Assembly: GCA_003525885.1 (NCBI GenBank)
Contig: DQIG01000162.1
Location: 1 to 24,605 of the forward strand
DNA from: Stenotrophomonas sp.
GTDB lineage: Bacteria; Pseudomonadota; Gammaproteobacteria; Xanthomonadales; Xanthomonadaceae
Direction of reading: 5' to 3'
DNA: 24,605 nt
This document shows positions 7,494-15,402 of the stretch, one piece after another. Both the position numbers and the translations under genes were made by a program. Numbering within the stretch: position 1 is the first letter of the stretch; each line of letters opens with the position of its first letter. Under the pieces are notes generated by a model. That model ran no database searches. It had not been told where the DNA came from and saw only the letters and a program-made list of their open reading frames with translations.

Positions 7494-9160
7494 GGCGTAC
7501 CTCGTGTGCGGTAGTGGTCAATGGCCTGCTGCACGCTGTGGGTGGCTCCGTCCGGCCCCAGCAGGGCGGCGATGCCGAAGCGCTCCAGCGCCTGCATCGC
7601 GCGTACGGATCCCAACCGCGCGATGACGAACGCGATGCCCTGCTGCTGGCACAGCCCAATCACCTCGCGCAGGGTCTGCGCTGCGCTGTAGTCGATCTCG
7701 ACGATCGCGCTGCCTTCCAGCACGATCAGCCCCGGCGCGGGCGTTGCATCGATGCTGGCCAGCAGCTGCCGCTTGAAGCTGTCTGCGTTGGCGAACAGCA
7801 GCGGTGCCTGGAACGCCAGCACGGTCACGCCGGGCTCGGTCTCGCCGCGGCTGCCCGGCCACCAGACCGTGCTGCCCGGCAGGCGGGTCAGCGTCAGCAT
7901 TGGGCTGTGCGCGATCATCCACACGCCATGCAGCAGGGCCAGACCCACACCCATCGCGATGCCCGACTGGATCGGCAGGCAGACCACCGCCAGGAAGGTC
8001 AGCACCGCCAGCAGCGCTTCGCCGCGCGCACGGCGGGCGATGTCGATCAGCACGCGCAGGCGGAACAGGCGCACCGCCACGAACAGCAGCACACCGGCCA
8101 GCGCTGCATCGGGAATCGCACCGAGCACGCGGCCGCCACAGAACGCCAGCAGCATCACCAGCGCGGTGGCAATCAATGCACCCAGCTGCGAGGTCGCTCC
8201 GGCTTCCACCACCACCGCGGTGCGCGGCGGGCTGGCATTGACCGGAAAGGCGCCGAACGCGGCCGACAGCAGGTTGCCGGCGCCGACACCGAGGAAATCC
8301 TTGTTGACGTCGGGTTCTTCCTCGCCGGGAAACGCGCGGTCGACAGCAGCCACCTGCATGATGATGACCAGGGTCAGCAGCAGCGCCAGCGGGACCAGGG
8401 TGGTGAGTGTCGCCAGCGCGGGCAGCTGCCACGGCGGCGGATACGGAGACACCGCGCCGAGGGTCGCCACGCCCAGCCGCTCGGCCCCGAGCGTGGCGAC
8501 CAGCAGTGTGGCGATGGCCACTGCGATCAATGCACCGGGAATGCGCGGATTGATCCGGTCGCACAGTGCCATTGCCAGCAGCACGCCGAAGCCGATCAGG
8601 GTCGGCAGCAACTGCGCATGCGGCAGCGCCAGCAGCAACGCGTACAGGCGTTCGGGCAGCTCACTTGAAGACAGGCTGACACCCAGTGCCACCGGCAGCT
8701 GCGAGGCCGCGATATGCACGGCGATGCCGCCGAGAAAGCCGGTCACCACCGGTACCGACAGCAGCGCGGCGACTACGCCGATCCGCAGCAATGCCGCCAG
8801 TGCCAGGAACACGCCGACCAGCAGCGCCAGCAGCACGGCACTTCCGGCCAGCGCGCTGGCCTGTTGCGTGGCCAGCCCAGCCAGGGTGAGCGCGAAGATC
8901 GGCGTGATGGTGGAATCGGCGCCCACCGTCAGCCGGCGGTTGCGGCCCAGCAACACGAAGCCGAGCGTGGCGCCGACGAAGGCGTAGAAGCCAACCTGCG
9001 GCTCGAATCCGCCCAGCCGTGCCGTCGCCATCTGTTCGGGCAGGGTGATCGCCGCCAGGGTGATACCCGCGATCGCATCCCGCGTGGCCTGCGCCGGGCG
9101 CCAGCCGCGCAGGCCCTGCAGGGGCGCCAGGAGAGATCGGAGGCGGTTCGCTTCGTCCAT
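7490..9160 (-). CDS. SulP-family inorganic anion transporter with STAS domain
   Basis: A 556-residue membrane protein of the SLC26/SulP family, which moves sulfate, bicarbonate or related anions. Residues from about 25 to 410 form a series of hydrophobic spans, with family motifs near the start (AGITLAAITLPEQMATARLGG) and at GVGAGNLLSAAFGAFPVNASP. The last 115 residues form a cytoplasmic STAS domain with LIVLEGSAIVEIDYSAAQTL. The ATG at 9160 is used because it has GGAA a few bases upstream, whereas the longer frame would need a TTG. It overlaps the ParB-like gene by four bases and lies 122 bp downstream of the flavoprotein gene, from which a REP cluster separates it. The transported anion cannot be decided from sequence. 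Confidence 0.9.
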   Translation of the reverse strand: MDEANRLRSLLAPLQGLRGWRPAQATRDAIAGITLAAITLPEQMATARLGGFEPQVGFYAFVGATLGFVLLGRNRRLTVGADSTITPIFALTLAGLATQQASALAGSAVLLALLVGVFLALAALLRIGVVAALLSVPVVTGFLGGIAVHIAASQLPVALGVSLSSSELPERLYALLLALPHAQLLPTLIGFGVLLAMALCDRINPRIPGALIAVAIATLLVATLGAERLGVATLGAVSPYPPPWQLPALATLTTLVPLALLLTLVIIMQVAAVDRAFPGEEEPDVNKDFLGVGAGNLLSAAFGAFPVNASPPRTAVVVEAGATSQLGALIATALVMLLAFCGGRVLGAIPDAALAGVLLFVAVRLFRLRVLIDIARRARGEALLAVLTFLAVVCLPIQSGIAMGVGLALLHGVWMIAHSPMLTLTRLPGSTVWWPGSRGETEPGVTVLAFQAPLLFANADSFKRQLLASIDATPAPGLIVLEGSAIVEIDYSAAQTLREVIGLCQQQGIAFVIARLGSVRAMQALERFGIAALLGPDGATHSVQQAIDHYRTRGTP

Positions 9161-9221
9161 GCCGGTTCCGGGCGCGGGGTGTTGCAACCACTATCTGCGT
9201 TGGACAGTGGATGCCGCGTCA

Positions 9222-9315
9222 GTAGATCCACGCCATGCGTGGATGCGGGCCTATCGGGATACCATCGGGGTCGGAGCCCCTTCTACGAAGGGGATTCGAC
9301 CCCGGCTCCGACCCC
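9222..9315. repeat. SMAG unit plus nested hairpin between sulP and the flavoprotein
   Basis: GTAG and the hairpin ATCCACGC-CAT-GCGTGGAT (9222-9244) repeat exactly the unit at 6814-6836. Next to it, GGGGTCGGAGCC (9267-9278) and GGCTCCGACCCC (9304-9315) form a perfect 12-bp stem enclosing a smaller one (CCCCTTCTACGAAGGGG). The second element overlaps the 3' end of the flavoprotein gene, whose stop codon lies in the nested hairpin. Confidence 0.8.
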
Positions 9316-10212
9316 GGAGCTGTCCTCGGCCACCAGCGCGTGATGCACGCCGATGCCGGCACGCACGCCCTCGGCGGTGGCCAGGGTGATGTTGCCGACC
9401 GTCGTCGCATCGCCTGCGGCATACACGTTCTGCACCGAGGTCTGCTTCATCGCATCGACCTCGATCAGAACGCCCAGCGGGCTCTCGGCCAGCGCGCAGC
9501 CCAGCTGCTGCACCAGCGGCGTGGCCATCGCCTGGGTGGCCGGCACGAACAGCGCACGCTGGGCGATGCGGCGGCCATCGGCCAGCTCGACTTCCAGCCA
9601 GGTCGGCTGGTCGCCGTGCACGCCCCGCACCGGCGAGGTCTCGATCTGCACGCCGCGCTGCTGCATGGCAGCCCGTTCCTCATCGGTGATCGGCAGGCCC
9701 TGGCTGAAGAAGGTGACATTGCCCCAGTCGGCGAACAGCGGCGCCTTGCTGGCGGACATCGGATGGCCGCCAAGCAGGCCGATTGCGCCGCCTCCCACTT
9801 CGTAACCGTGGCAGTAGGGGCAGTGCAGCACGGTGCTGCCCCAGCGCTCGGCCAGGCCGGGCAGCTCCGGCAGCTGGTCGGCGATACCGCTGGCCAACAG
9901 CAGCTTGCGCGCGGCCAGCACCTGGCCATCGGCGGTGTGCACTTCGACGCCCTCTGCGCTGGCGGTGGCCTGCACCGCCTCGGCCTGCACCCAGCGTACG
10001 CTGGGGTAATCCAGCAGTTGCTGGCGCGCGGTCTTCAGCAGCTCGGCGCCGCTGATGCCATCCAGCCCCAGCACGCCGTGCGAATGGCTGGCAAAACGGT
10101 TGCGCGGCGAACCGGCGTCGATGACGGTGACCGGGCGGCGGGCACGGGCCAGGATCAGGCCGGCGGCAATGCCGGCATAGCTGCCGCCGACGATGAGCAC
10201 ATCAGGATTCAT
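9283..10212 (-). CDS. Thioredoxin-reductase-like NAD(P)/FAD-dependent oxidoreductase
   Basis: A 309-residue flavoprotein of the class II pyridine nucleotide-disulfide oxidoreductase family. It has an FAD-binding VGGSYAGIAAG (8-18), a redox-active CPYC at 131-134 and a second Rossmann motif (GLLGGHP) just after it. The C-terminal FAD motif is VYAAGDATTVGNI. The domain order matches thioredoxin reductase, but the protein is one of the paralogues usually found next to a small regulator rather than TrxB itself. The gene starts inside the 3' end of the Rrf2 gene (11-bp overlap), so the two are co-expressed and coupled. The final ten residues (GVGAGVESPS) are encoded by a REP hairpin and probably extend an original end near HHALVAED. 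Confidence 0.9.
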   Translation of the reverse strand: MNPDVLIVGGSYAGIAAGLILARARRPVTVIDAGSPRNRFASHSHGVLGLDGISGAELLKTARQQLLDYPSVRWVQAEAVQATASAEGVEVHTADGQVLAARKLLLASGIADQLPELPGLAERWGSTVLHCPYCHGYEVGGGAIGLLGGHPMSASKAPLFADWGNVTFFSQGLPITDEERAAMQQRGVQIETSPVRGVHGDQPTWLEVELADGRRIAQRALFVPATQAMATPLVQQLGCALAESPLGVLIEVDAMKQTSVQNVYAAGDATTVGNITLATAEGVRAGIGVHHALVAEDSSGVGAGVESPS

Positions 10213-10657
10213 GATGACCTTCCAGGGAACGGTGATGGGCGAGATGGCGGGCGAAGTCGGCGCCGAGCTGGTCCAGCGTGGTCGCCTGCAATCGCTGTTC
10301 AAGCATCCGTTGTGCCTCGCGCGCGCCCTCCAGCAGGGCGCTGTTGACCAGCTGCTGGATCGGGCAGCCGCCGCCGGCGGCGCGGGTACCGACCTGCACC
10401 AGCGGTGGTGCGCCCACGGCCAGGTAGATGTCATGCAGCGTGATGGCCGCTGCATCGCGGGCCAGCTGGCTGCCACCGCCATGACCGCGGGTGCTGCGCA
10501 CCAGGCCGGCCTTATGCAGCTGCGCCAGCAGGCGGCGGATCACCACCGGATGGGTGGGCAGGCACGACGCCAGTTGCTCGGAGGTGCGCGGGGCGGCATG
10601 GCCGACCAGATGCGCCATCACATGCAGGGCGTCGGAAAGCGGGTTCGCGGATTTCAT
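10202..10657 (-). CDS. Rrf2-family transcriptional repressor
   Basis: A 151-residue winged-helix regulator. Residues about 10-58 hold the helix-turn-helix (SEQLASCLPTHPVVIRRLL) and the wing ending RGHGGGSQLA, the hallmark of Rrf2 proteins. Two cysteines are present (Cys32 and Cys98), fewer than the three that hold an Fe-S cluster in IscR/NsrR, so redox or other sensing is uncertain. The ATG before KSANPLSDA is chosen: the longer frame starts upstream of the promoter, and the palindromic operator overlaps this ATG. The downstream flavoprotein overlaps its end and is probably its main target, in a self-regulated redox module. Confidence 0.88.
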   Translation of the reverse strand: MKSANPLSDALHVMAHLVGHAAPRTSEQLASCLPTHPVVIRRLLAQLHKAGLVRSTRGHGGGSQLARDAAAITLHDIYLAVGAPPLVQVGTRAAGGGCPIQQLVNSALLEGAREAQRMLEQRLQATTLDQLGADFARHLAHHRSLEGHHES

Positions 10658-10692
10658 GTAACAACGATAGTTACATTTAAATCGCCTGTCGA
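10656..10692 (-). promoter_or_regulatory. Rrf2 operator overlapping a predicted leaderless promoter
   Basis: ATGTAAC-N7-GTTACAT (10656-10676) is a perfect palindrome of the TGTAAC...GTTACA type often seen before Rrf2 genes. On the minus strand TCGACA (10692-10687) and TATCGT (10669-10664) are spaced by 17 bases, which puts the -10 inside the palindrome. The expected transcription start then falls at or next to the ATG at 10657. No ribosome binding site precedes that ATG, so the mRNA may be leaderless and a bound repressor would block it directly. Confidence 0.6.
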
Positions 10693-10840
10693 GGGTCCGC
10701 ATTCGTTCCATATGGACACATTTGTCCTATGAAATGATTTCTTCACATCGCTAAACGAAACGCGAATGTGATGCGCGTCGCACTTCAGTGCGTGCGTAGC
10801 GGGTCGATACCGCAGTGCCCCTTCCCGAGAGTTCTTTCCC

Positions 10841-12961
10841 ATGAATGCGTCTGTCCGTGCTCCGCGCCTGCAGTCCAAGCTGCTCGGCGCGGTTTCTGTT
10901 GGTCTGGCCGTGGTCCTGCTGTGCGCTCTGGCGGGCCTGGCCTCCGCCTGGTTGAAGTTGTCCACCGAGGTTCCGCCCGAAGTCGCGCACAGCCGCGATG
11001 CGGAACGCCTGCAGCGTGAGTTCCGCGGCCAGGTGCAGGAATGGAAGAACGTGCTGCTGCGCGGCCACGACGACGCGTTGCGCCAGCGCCATCTGGATGC
11101 CTTCGACAGCGAAGGCCGTCTGGTCGAGCAACTGGCCAAGGGCCTGTTGACCAGCCCGGACGCGCGCACGCGTGAACTGGCGCAGGCGTTCATCGGCCTG
11201 CACGCGCAGCTGCAGCAGGACTACCACGCAGCGCTGCAGGCATTTGCCGAGGCCAGCTACGATCCCGCCGCAGGCGACACCCTCGTGCGCGGCAAGGATC
11301 GCCCGGTGGCGACCGCACTGGATGCCCTGAGCACACACGCCACGCAGGTGGCTGAAGCGGCGCTGGCAGCACGTTCGCACCAGGCCCGGCAGACCCTGCT
11401 GCTGTGCGCGGCGCTGACGGTGCTGGCCGCCGTGCTGCTGCTGATGGGGCTGGCCTGGTGGCTGCGGCGCGCGGTGGTGCAGCCGGTGCTGGCAGTCGAA
11501 GCCGCCGCACGCGCGGTGGCCGCCGGCGACCTGCAGCACGTGGTGCAGGTGCGCAGCCGCGACGAGATTGGACGCCTCGCGCAGGCCATGCAGGCAGTGC
11601 AGTCCACGCTGCGCGGCGTGCTGGATGCGCAGACTGCGATGGCACAGGCACACGAGGCCGGCACCATCAGCCATCGCATGGACGCCGGCGCGTTCCCCGG
11701 CGCGTTCGGCACCATGGTGGCCGACTGCAACACGCTGGTCGACGCACATATCCAGGTGAAGATGCGCGCGATCTCGATCATGGGCCGCTATGCCGTCGGC
11801 GACCTCAGCCAGGACATGGAGCGCCTGCCCGGCGAGAAAGCAGTGATCACCGAAGCGCTGGATGCGGTCAAGCACAACCTCGGTGCGATCAACGGCGAAA
11901 TCCGCCGCCTGGCCGAAGCGGCGGGCGCCGGTGACTTCAGCCAGCGTGGCGACAGCGCGCGCTTCGAGCATGATTTCCGCGCGATGGTCGAGGGCCTGAA
12001 CCGCCTGATGCAGACCACCGAGCTGAACCTGGGCGAGGTCTCCAGCATGCTGCGCGCCATTGCCGATGGCCGTCTCGGTGCGCGCATGCACGGTGATTTC
12101 CAGGGTGTGTTCGCGCGCATCGCCGGCGATGCCAATACCACCGCCGCGCAGCTGGCGACCATCGTCACCGACATCAAGCACGCCTCCGGCAACATCCACA
12201 CCGCAGCCGCGGAGATCGCCGCCGGCAACAATGATCTGTCGCGGCGCACCGAACAGCAGGCCGCCAACCTGGAAGAGACGGCGGCATCGATGGAGGAACT
12301 GACCTCCACCGTGCGCCAGAACGCCGAACATGCGCGCCAGGCCAACCAGCTGGCGATCGGTGCGCATACGGTCGCCTCGCACGGCGGCAGCGTGGTCGGC
12401 CAGGTGGTGGCGACGATGGGCGCGATCGAGACCTCCTCGCGGCAGATCGCCGAGATCATCAGCGTGATCGATGGCATCGCCTTCCAGACCAACATCCTGG
12501 CGCTGAATGCGGCGGTGGAAGCGGCGCGCGCCGGTGAACAGGGCCGCGGCTTCGCGGTGGTCGCCAGTGAAGTGCGCACGCTGGCGCAGCGCTCGGCGGC
12601 GGCCGCGAAGGAGATCAAGTCACTGATCGAAGCCTCGGTGGAACAGGTCGGCCATGGCGCACAGCGCGTGCGCGAGGCGGGCGACACCATGGCCGAGATC
12701 GTGGCATCGGTGCAGCGCGTAACCGACATCATGGCCGAGATCTCCGCGGCCTCACAGGAGCAGAGCGCAGGCATCGAACAGGTCAGCCAGACCGTGATCC
12801 AGATGGACGGCACGACCCAGCAGAACGCCGCGCTGGTGGAAGAAGCCAGCGCTGCGGCGCGCAGCCTGGAACAGCAGGCGAACCGATTGATCGATGCGGT
12901 GGACGTGTTCGATCTTTCGACCACGGCGGCGGCGAAAAACGGGTTGGCACGCGCGGCTTGA
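10841..12961 (+). CDS. Methyl-accepting chemotaxis protein
   Basis: A 706-residue chemoreceptor that signals to the CheA/CheW array. Residues 13-36 and 185-207 are membrane spans. The periplasmic part between them (about 150 residues) is helical, like four-helix-bundle ligand-binding domains. HAMP-like segments follow (about 208-260, with more HAMP-type repeats to about 440), then the long cytoplasmic coiled coil. The hairpin tip reads VIDGIAFQTNILALNAAVEAA (split here by function; about 541-561), the conserved CheA/CheW contact. It ends LARAA and lacks the C-terminal pentapeptide that tethers CheR/CheB. Several DLSRRTEQQA/LEETAASMEEL segments are possible methylation helices. It stands alone after the divergent Rrf2 gene; the ligand is unknown. 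Confidence 0.93.
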   Translation: MNASVRAPRLQSKLLGAVSVGLAVVLLCALAGLASAWLKLSTEVPPEVAHSRDAERLQREFRGQVQEWKNVLLRGHDDALRQRHLDAFDSEGRLVEQLAKGLLTSPDARTRELAQAFIGLHAQLQQDYHAALQAFAEASYDPAAGDTLVRGKDRPVATALDALSTHATQVAEAALAARSHQARQTLLLCAALTVLAAVLLLMGLAWWLRRAVVQPVLAVEAAARAVAAGDLQHVVQVRSRDEIGRLAQAMQAVQSTLRGVLDAQTAMAQAHEAGTISHRMDAGAFPGAFGTMVADCNTLVDAHIQVKMRAISIMGRYAVGDLSQDMERLPGEKAVITEALDAVKHNLGAINGEIRRLAEAAGAGDFSQRGDSARFEHDFRAMVEGLNRLMQTTELNLGEVSSMLRAIADGRLGARMHGDFQGVFARIAGDANTTAAQLATIVTDIKHASGNIHTAAAEIAAGNNDLSRRTEQQAANLEETAASMEELTSTVRQNAEHARQANQLAIGAHTVASHGGSVVGQVVATMGAIETSSRQIAEIISVIDGIAFQTNILALNAAVEAARAGEQGRGFAVVASEVRTLAQRSAAAAKEIKSLIEASVEQVGHGAQRVREAGDTMAEIVASVQRVTDIMAEISAASQEQSAGIEQVSQTVIQMDGTTQQNAALVEEASAAARSLEQQANRLIDAVDVFDLSTTAAAKNGLARAA

Positions 12962-12993
12962 GGGATCTGCCGGGTGCCGCGCGGCGAGGAAAT

Positions 12994-13127
12994 GGGTAGC
13001 GCCCGACCGTTGGTCGGGCGGCGGCAGGGGGCAGTGCGGACCAACGGTCCGCACACAGCAGGCGGTCCGCACCCGCCGAGGCGGGCAACGGCCTCGCGGT
13101 AGTACACGGTGGTGCAATGCACCGTTG
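12994..13127. repeat. Cluster of GTAG-type REP hairpins after the chemoreceptor
   Basis: GTAG (12996-12999) is followed by CGCCCGACC-GTT-GGTCGGGCG (13000-13020), and then by GTGCGGACC-AAC-GGTCCGCAC (13034-13054). Further on there is a CCCGCC/GGCGGG stem near 13074-13085, and a second GTAG (near 13099) with a CGGTG...CACCG hairpin. These units share the SMAG layout but differ in stem sequence. They fill most of the 240-bp gap before the reductase gene, which shows no other gene. Confidence 0.7.
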
Positions 13128-13202
13128 CCGGCATGCACGCGGTCACTGGCCTACCCTTTGCCGGATATTCCCGCCTCCCTCCCCCCTCTGCTGGAGCCCC
13201 CC

Positions 13203-14012
13203 ATGACTGTCCCCGCCTTCGGTCTCGGCACCTTCCGCCTGAAAGACCAGACCGTGATCGACTCCGTGCGCAACGCGCTGGAGGTCGGCTACCGCGCCAT
13301 CGATACCGCACAGATCTACGGCAACGAAGCCGAAGTCGGCCAGGCCATCGCCGATTCCGGCGTGCCGCGCGATGAGATCTACCTGACCACCAAGGTCTGG
13401 ATCACCGAGTTCAAGCGCGATGCGCTGCTGGCCAGCCTGCGCACCAGCCTGGAAAAGCTCCGCACTGACCAGGTGGATCTCGCACTGATCCACTGGCCTT
13501 CGCCGAACGACAAGGTCGACGTGCCGATGGAGGAGTACCTGACCGCACTGGTCGAAGCCAAGGCGCAGGGCCTGACCCGTGAGATCGGCATCTCGAACTT
13601 CACCATCGCGCAGACCCGCAAGGCGATCGGCATCCTCGGTGCCGACGCCATCGCCACCAACCAGATCGAGATCCATCCGTACCTGCAGAACCGCCTGCTG
13701 GTGAAGTTCCTGCAGGACAACGGCATTCACATCACTGCCTACATGAGCCTGGCCTATGGCGAGGTGATCAAGGACCCGGTGATCCAGGCCATTGCCGGCC
13801 GGCACCAGGCCACCCCGGCGCAGATCGCACTGGCGTGGGCCCTGCAGCAGGGCTTCTCGGTGATCCCCTCGTCGACCAAGCGCGAGAACCTGTCGGCCAA
13901 CCTGGAAGCGGCAGCGATCCGGCTGACCGATGAGGACATGGCGCAGATCGCCAAGCTTGATCGCGGCCATCGCCTGGCCAATCCGGAAGGCATTGCGCCA
14001 GCCTGGGATTGA
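13203..14012 (+). CDS. dkgB: Aldo/keto reductase, 2,5-diketo-D-gluconate reductase B type
   Basis: A 269-residue reductase, close to E. coli DkgB (267). The tetrad is complete: Asp34 and Tyr39 in AIDTAQIYGNE, Lys64 in LTTKVW, His97 in LIHWP. The NADPH-binding end VIPSSTKRENLSANL is also in place. GGAG six bases before the ATG fixes the start, and longer in-frame extensions run through REP repeats. DkgB reduces methylglyoxal and other ketoaldehydes, and diketogluconate in some hosts, so detoxification is the likely job. It is not closely related to the other aldo/keto reductase in this window, which is about 50 residues longer. Confidence 0.9.
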   Translation: MTVPAFGLGTFRLKDQTVIDSVRNALEVGYRAIDTAQIYGNEAEVGQAIADSGVPRDEIYLTTKVWITEFKRDALLASLRTSLEKLRTDQVDLALIHWPSPNDKVDVPMEEYLTALVEAKAQGLTREIGISNFTIAQTRKAIGILGADAIATNQIEIHPYLQNRLLVKFLQDNGIHITAYMSLAYGEVIKDPVIQAIAGRHQATPAQIALAWALQQGFSVIPSSTKRENLSANLEAAAIRLTDEDMAQIAKLDRGHRLANPEGIAPAWD

Positions 14013-14039
14013 TCCCAACCGCCGTTACGGATCGGAATC

Positions 14040-14116
14040 GGTAGGTGCCGACCTTGGTCGGCACTGACTCCTGATCGATCGATGAAACGCCGTGCCGACC
14101 AAGGTCGGCACCTACC
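14040..14116. repeat. SMAG/REP dimer, 25-bp perfect inverted repeat
   Basis: GGTAGGTGCCGACC... (14040-14064) and its exact complement (14092-14116) flank 27 bases. Each half is a hairpin with a GTGCCGACC-type stem, and GTAG lies at the outer end. It occupies the gap between two convergent genes and can serve as a two-way transcript barrier. Confidence 0.9.
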
Positions 14117-14127
14117 AGAAGCGGGGT

Positions 14128-14835
14128 TCACTCCCTGCCCTGCAACAGCCACCCACGCATCGCCGCACTGACCTCGTCCGGCTTTTCCATCGGGGCAAGG
14201 TGCCCGCAATCGGGCACCACCACCAGCTGCGAGTGCGGAACCAGGGCGTGCATTTCCTCGCTCACCGCCAGCGGCGTGATGCGATCGTTCGCGCCACATA
14301 CGATCAGCAGCGGATCGCGGTACCCGGCCAGCACGTCATGCCCGTCGCGGCGTTCCAGGGCGCTCTGCCGCAGGAAGACCTCTGCGCCCAGGCGCGAGGT
14401 CATGTCACGCACGCGCTGCACCAGCACGTAGTCGTCCAGCCGCGAGGCATCGATGTAACTGCGCATCAGCGCATCGCCGAAGCCGTGGAACTTGCCCGGC
14501 AGGCGCACACTGGCGCGTTGGCTGCGGCGCTGCTCGGCCCGCTCGGGTGAGTCGGCGTGGATCGAGGTATCGATCAGCGCCAGCTGCAACACCCGTTCCG
14601 GTGCAATGCGCAGGATCTGCTGGGCGACGAAGCCACCCAACGAGAAGCCGGCCAGGGCGAAGCGCTCCGGCGCCTGCGCCAGCACATCTTCGGCCACGGC
14701 CAGCAGGGTCTCGCCGCGGGTCTGGTCGCCCACACTGCAATCGGCGATGTCGGCCAGGTCGGCCAGCTGCGCGCGCCAGAGCTCGGCATCGTTGAGCAGG
14801 CCTGGCAGCAGCAACAGGGGGATACGGTTGGTCAT
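14128..14835 (-). CDS. Alpha/beta-fold hydrolase
   Basis: A 235-residue hydrolase. The triad is visible as Ser65 in the nucleophile elbow GFSLGG, Asp184 in CGANDRITP and His212 in DCGHLAP. The opening LLLLPGLLNDAELW places the oxyanion-hole region (LPGL) as in esterases and peroxidases of the BioH/MhpC class. Nothing around it hints at a pathway. The ATG used is the only one near the start of homology. No clear ribosome binding site precedes it, so initiation may be weak or leaderless. It is divergent from the YbjQ gene and convergent with dkgB across a REP dimer. Confidence 0.86.
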   Translation of the reverse strand: MTNRIPLLLLPGLLNDAELWRAQLADLADIADCSVGDQTRGETLLAVAEDVLAQAPERFALAGFSLGGFVAQQILRIAPERVLQLALIDTSIHADSPERAEQRRSQRASVRLPGKFHGFGDALMRSYIDASRLDDYVLVQRVRDMTSRLGAEVFLRQSALERRDGHDVLAGYRDPLLIVCGANDRITPLAVSEEMHALVPHSQLVVVPDCGHLAPMEKPDEVSAAMRGWLLQGRE

Positions 14836-14966
14836 GCGGGTATTGTGGCGCCGGTGCGGTGACAAGGACATGCTGTGGCTGGCCCTGTGCGTTGCAGAAC
14901 CGGGCCGGCAGCGCAGTGGCGCGCTAGGATGCGATGCATCATCCTCCCCGTTCCAAGGACGCGACC

Positions 14967-15347
14967 ATGGCAGATCCCTACAACAGCGGCACCCCTTCCC
15001 CGCCCGCGCTGCGCTTCGACGATTCACTGGTCACCACCGCCTTCGAGCTACCCGGCCATCGCGTGGTGCGCAACCTCGGTGTGGTGCGCGGCATCACCGT
15101 GCGCTCGCGCTCGATCGTCGGCAACTTCCTGGGCGGCATCCAGACGATCTTCGGCGGCAACATCACCATCTACACCGAGCTGTGCGAACAGGCTCGCGAG
15201 GAAACCTACCGCGACATGGTCAAGCATGCGCGACAGCTGGGTGCCAACGCGATCATTGGCATGCGCTACGACGCCACCGATGTGATGACCGGTCTGACCG
15301 AAGTGCTGTGCTATGGCACGGCGGTGGTGGTGGAGCCGTTGCGATAA
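14967..15347 (+). CDS. YbjQ/UPF0145 heavy-metal-binding-like domain protein
   Basis: A 126-residue protein of the YbjQ (DUF74) family, which forms a stable pentamer-like ring of unknown function. It has the family signatures GVVRGITVRSRS, the middle IFGGNITIYTELCEQARE, and AIIGMRYDAT followed by LCYGTAVVV. AAGGAC six bases before the ATG supports the start. About 30 residues precede the conserved core, slightly longer than E. coli YbjQ (107). Two cysteines lie in the core. The name refers to a proposed metal role that is unproven. Confidence 0.88.
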   Translation: MADPYNSGTPSPPALRFDDSLVTTAFELPGHRVVRNLGVVRGITVRSRSIVGNFLGGIQTIFGGNITIYTELCEQAREETYRDMVKHARQLGANAIIGMRYDATDVMTGLTEVLCYGTAVVVEPLR

Positions 15348-15373
15348 CGCAGGCGCCAAGCGCACGCAAGAAC

Positions 15374-15397
15374 AGCCGAGCGTAGGCTCGGCTCTAC
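15374..15397. repeat. Single SMAG hairpin
   Basis: AGCCGAGC-GTAG-GCTCGGCT followed by CTAC, which is GTAG on the other strand. The stem matches that of the dimer at 1232-1318. It lies between the convergent YbjQ and acyl-CoA synthetase genes. Confidence 0.8.
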
Positions 15398-15402
15398 AGG
15401 AA

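Noticed and set aside
10751..12382. Long minus-strand frame opposite the chemoreceptor gene
   Set aside because: It is low-complexity (His/Gln/Arg-rich) with no motif, a typical antisense frame of a GC-rich gene.
12894..13202. N-terminal extension of the DkgB-type reductase
   Set aside because: The extension would be encoded by REP hairpins and overlap the chemoreceptor end; GGAG before 13203 and family length fix the start.
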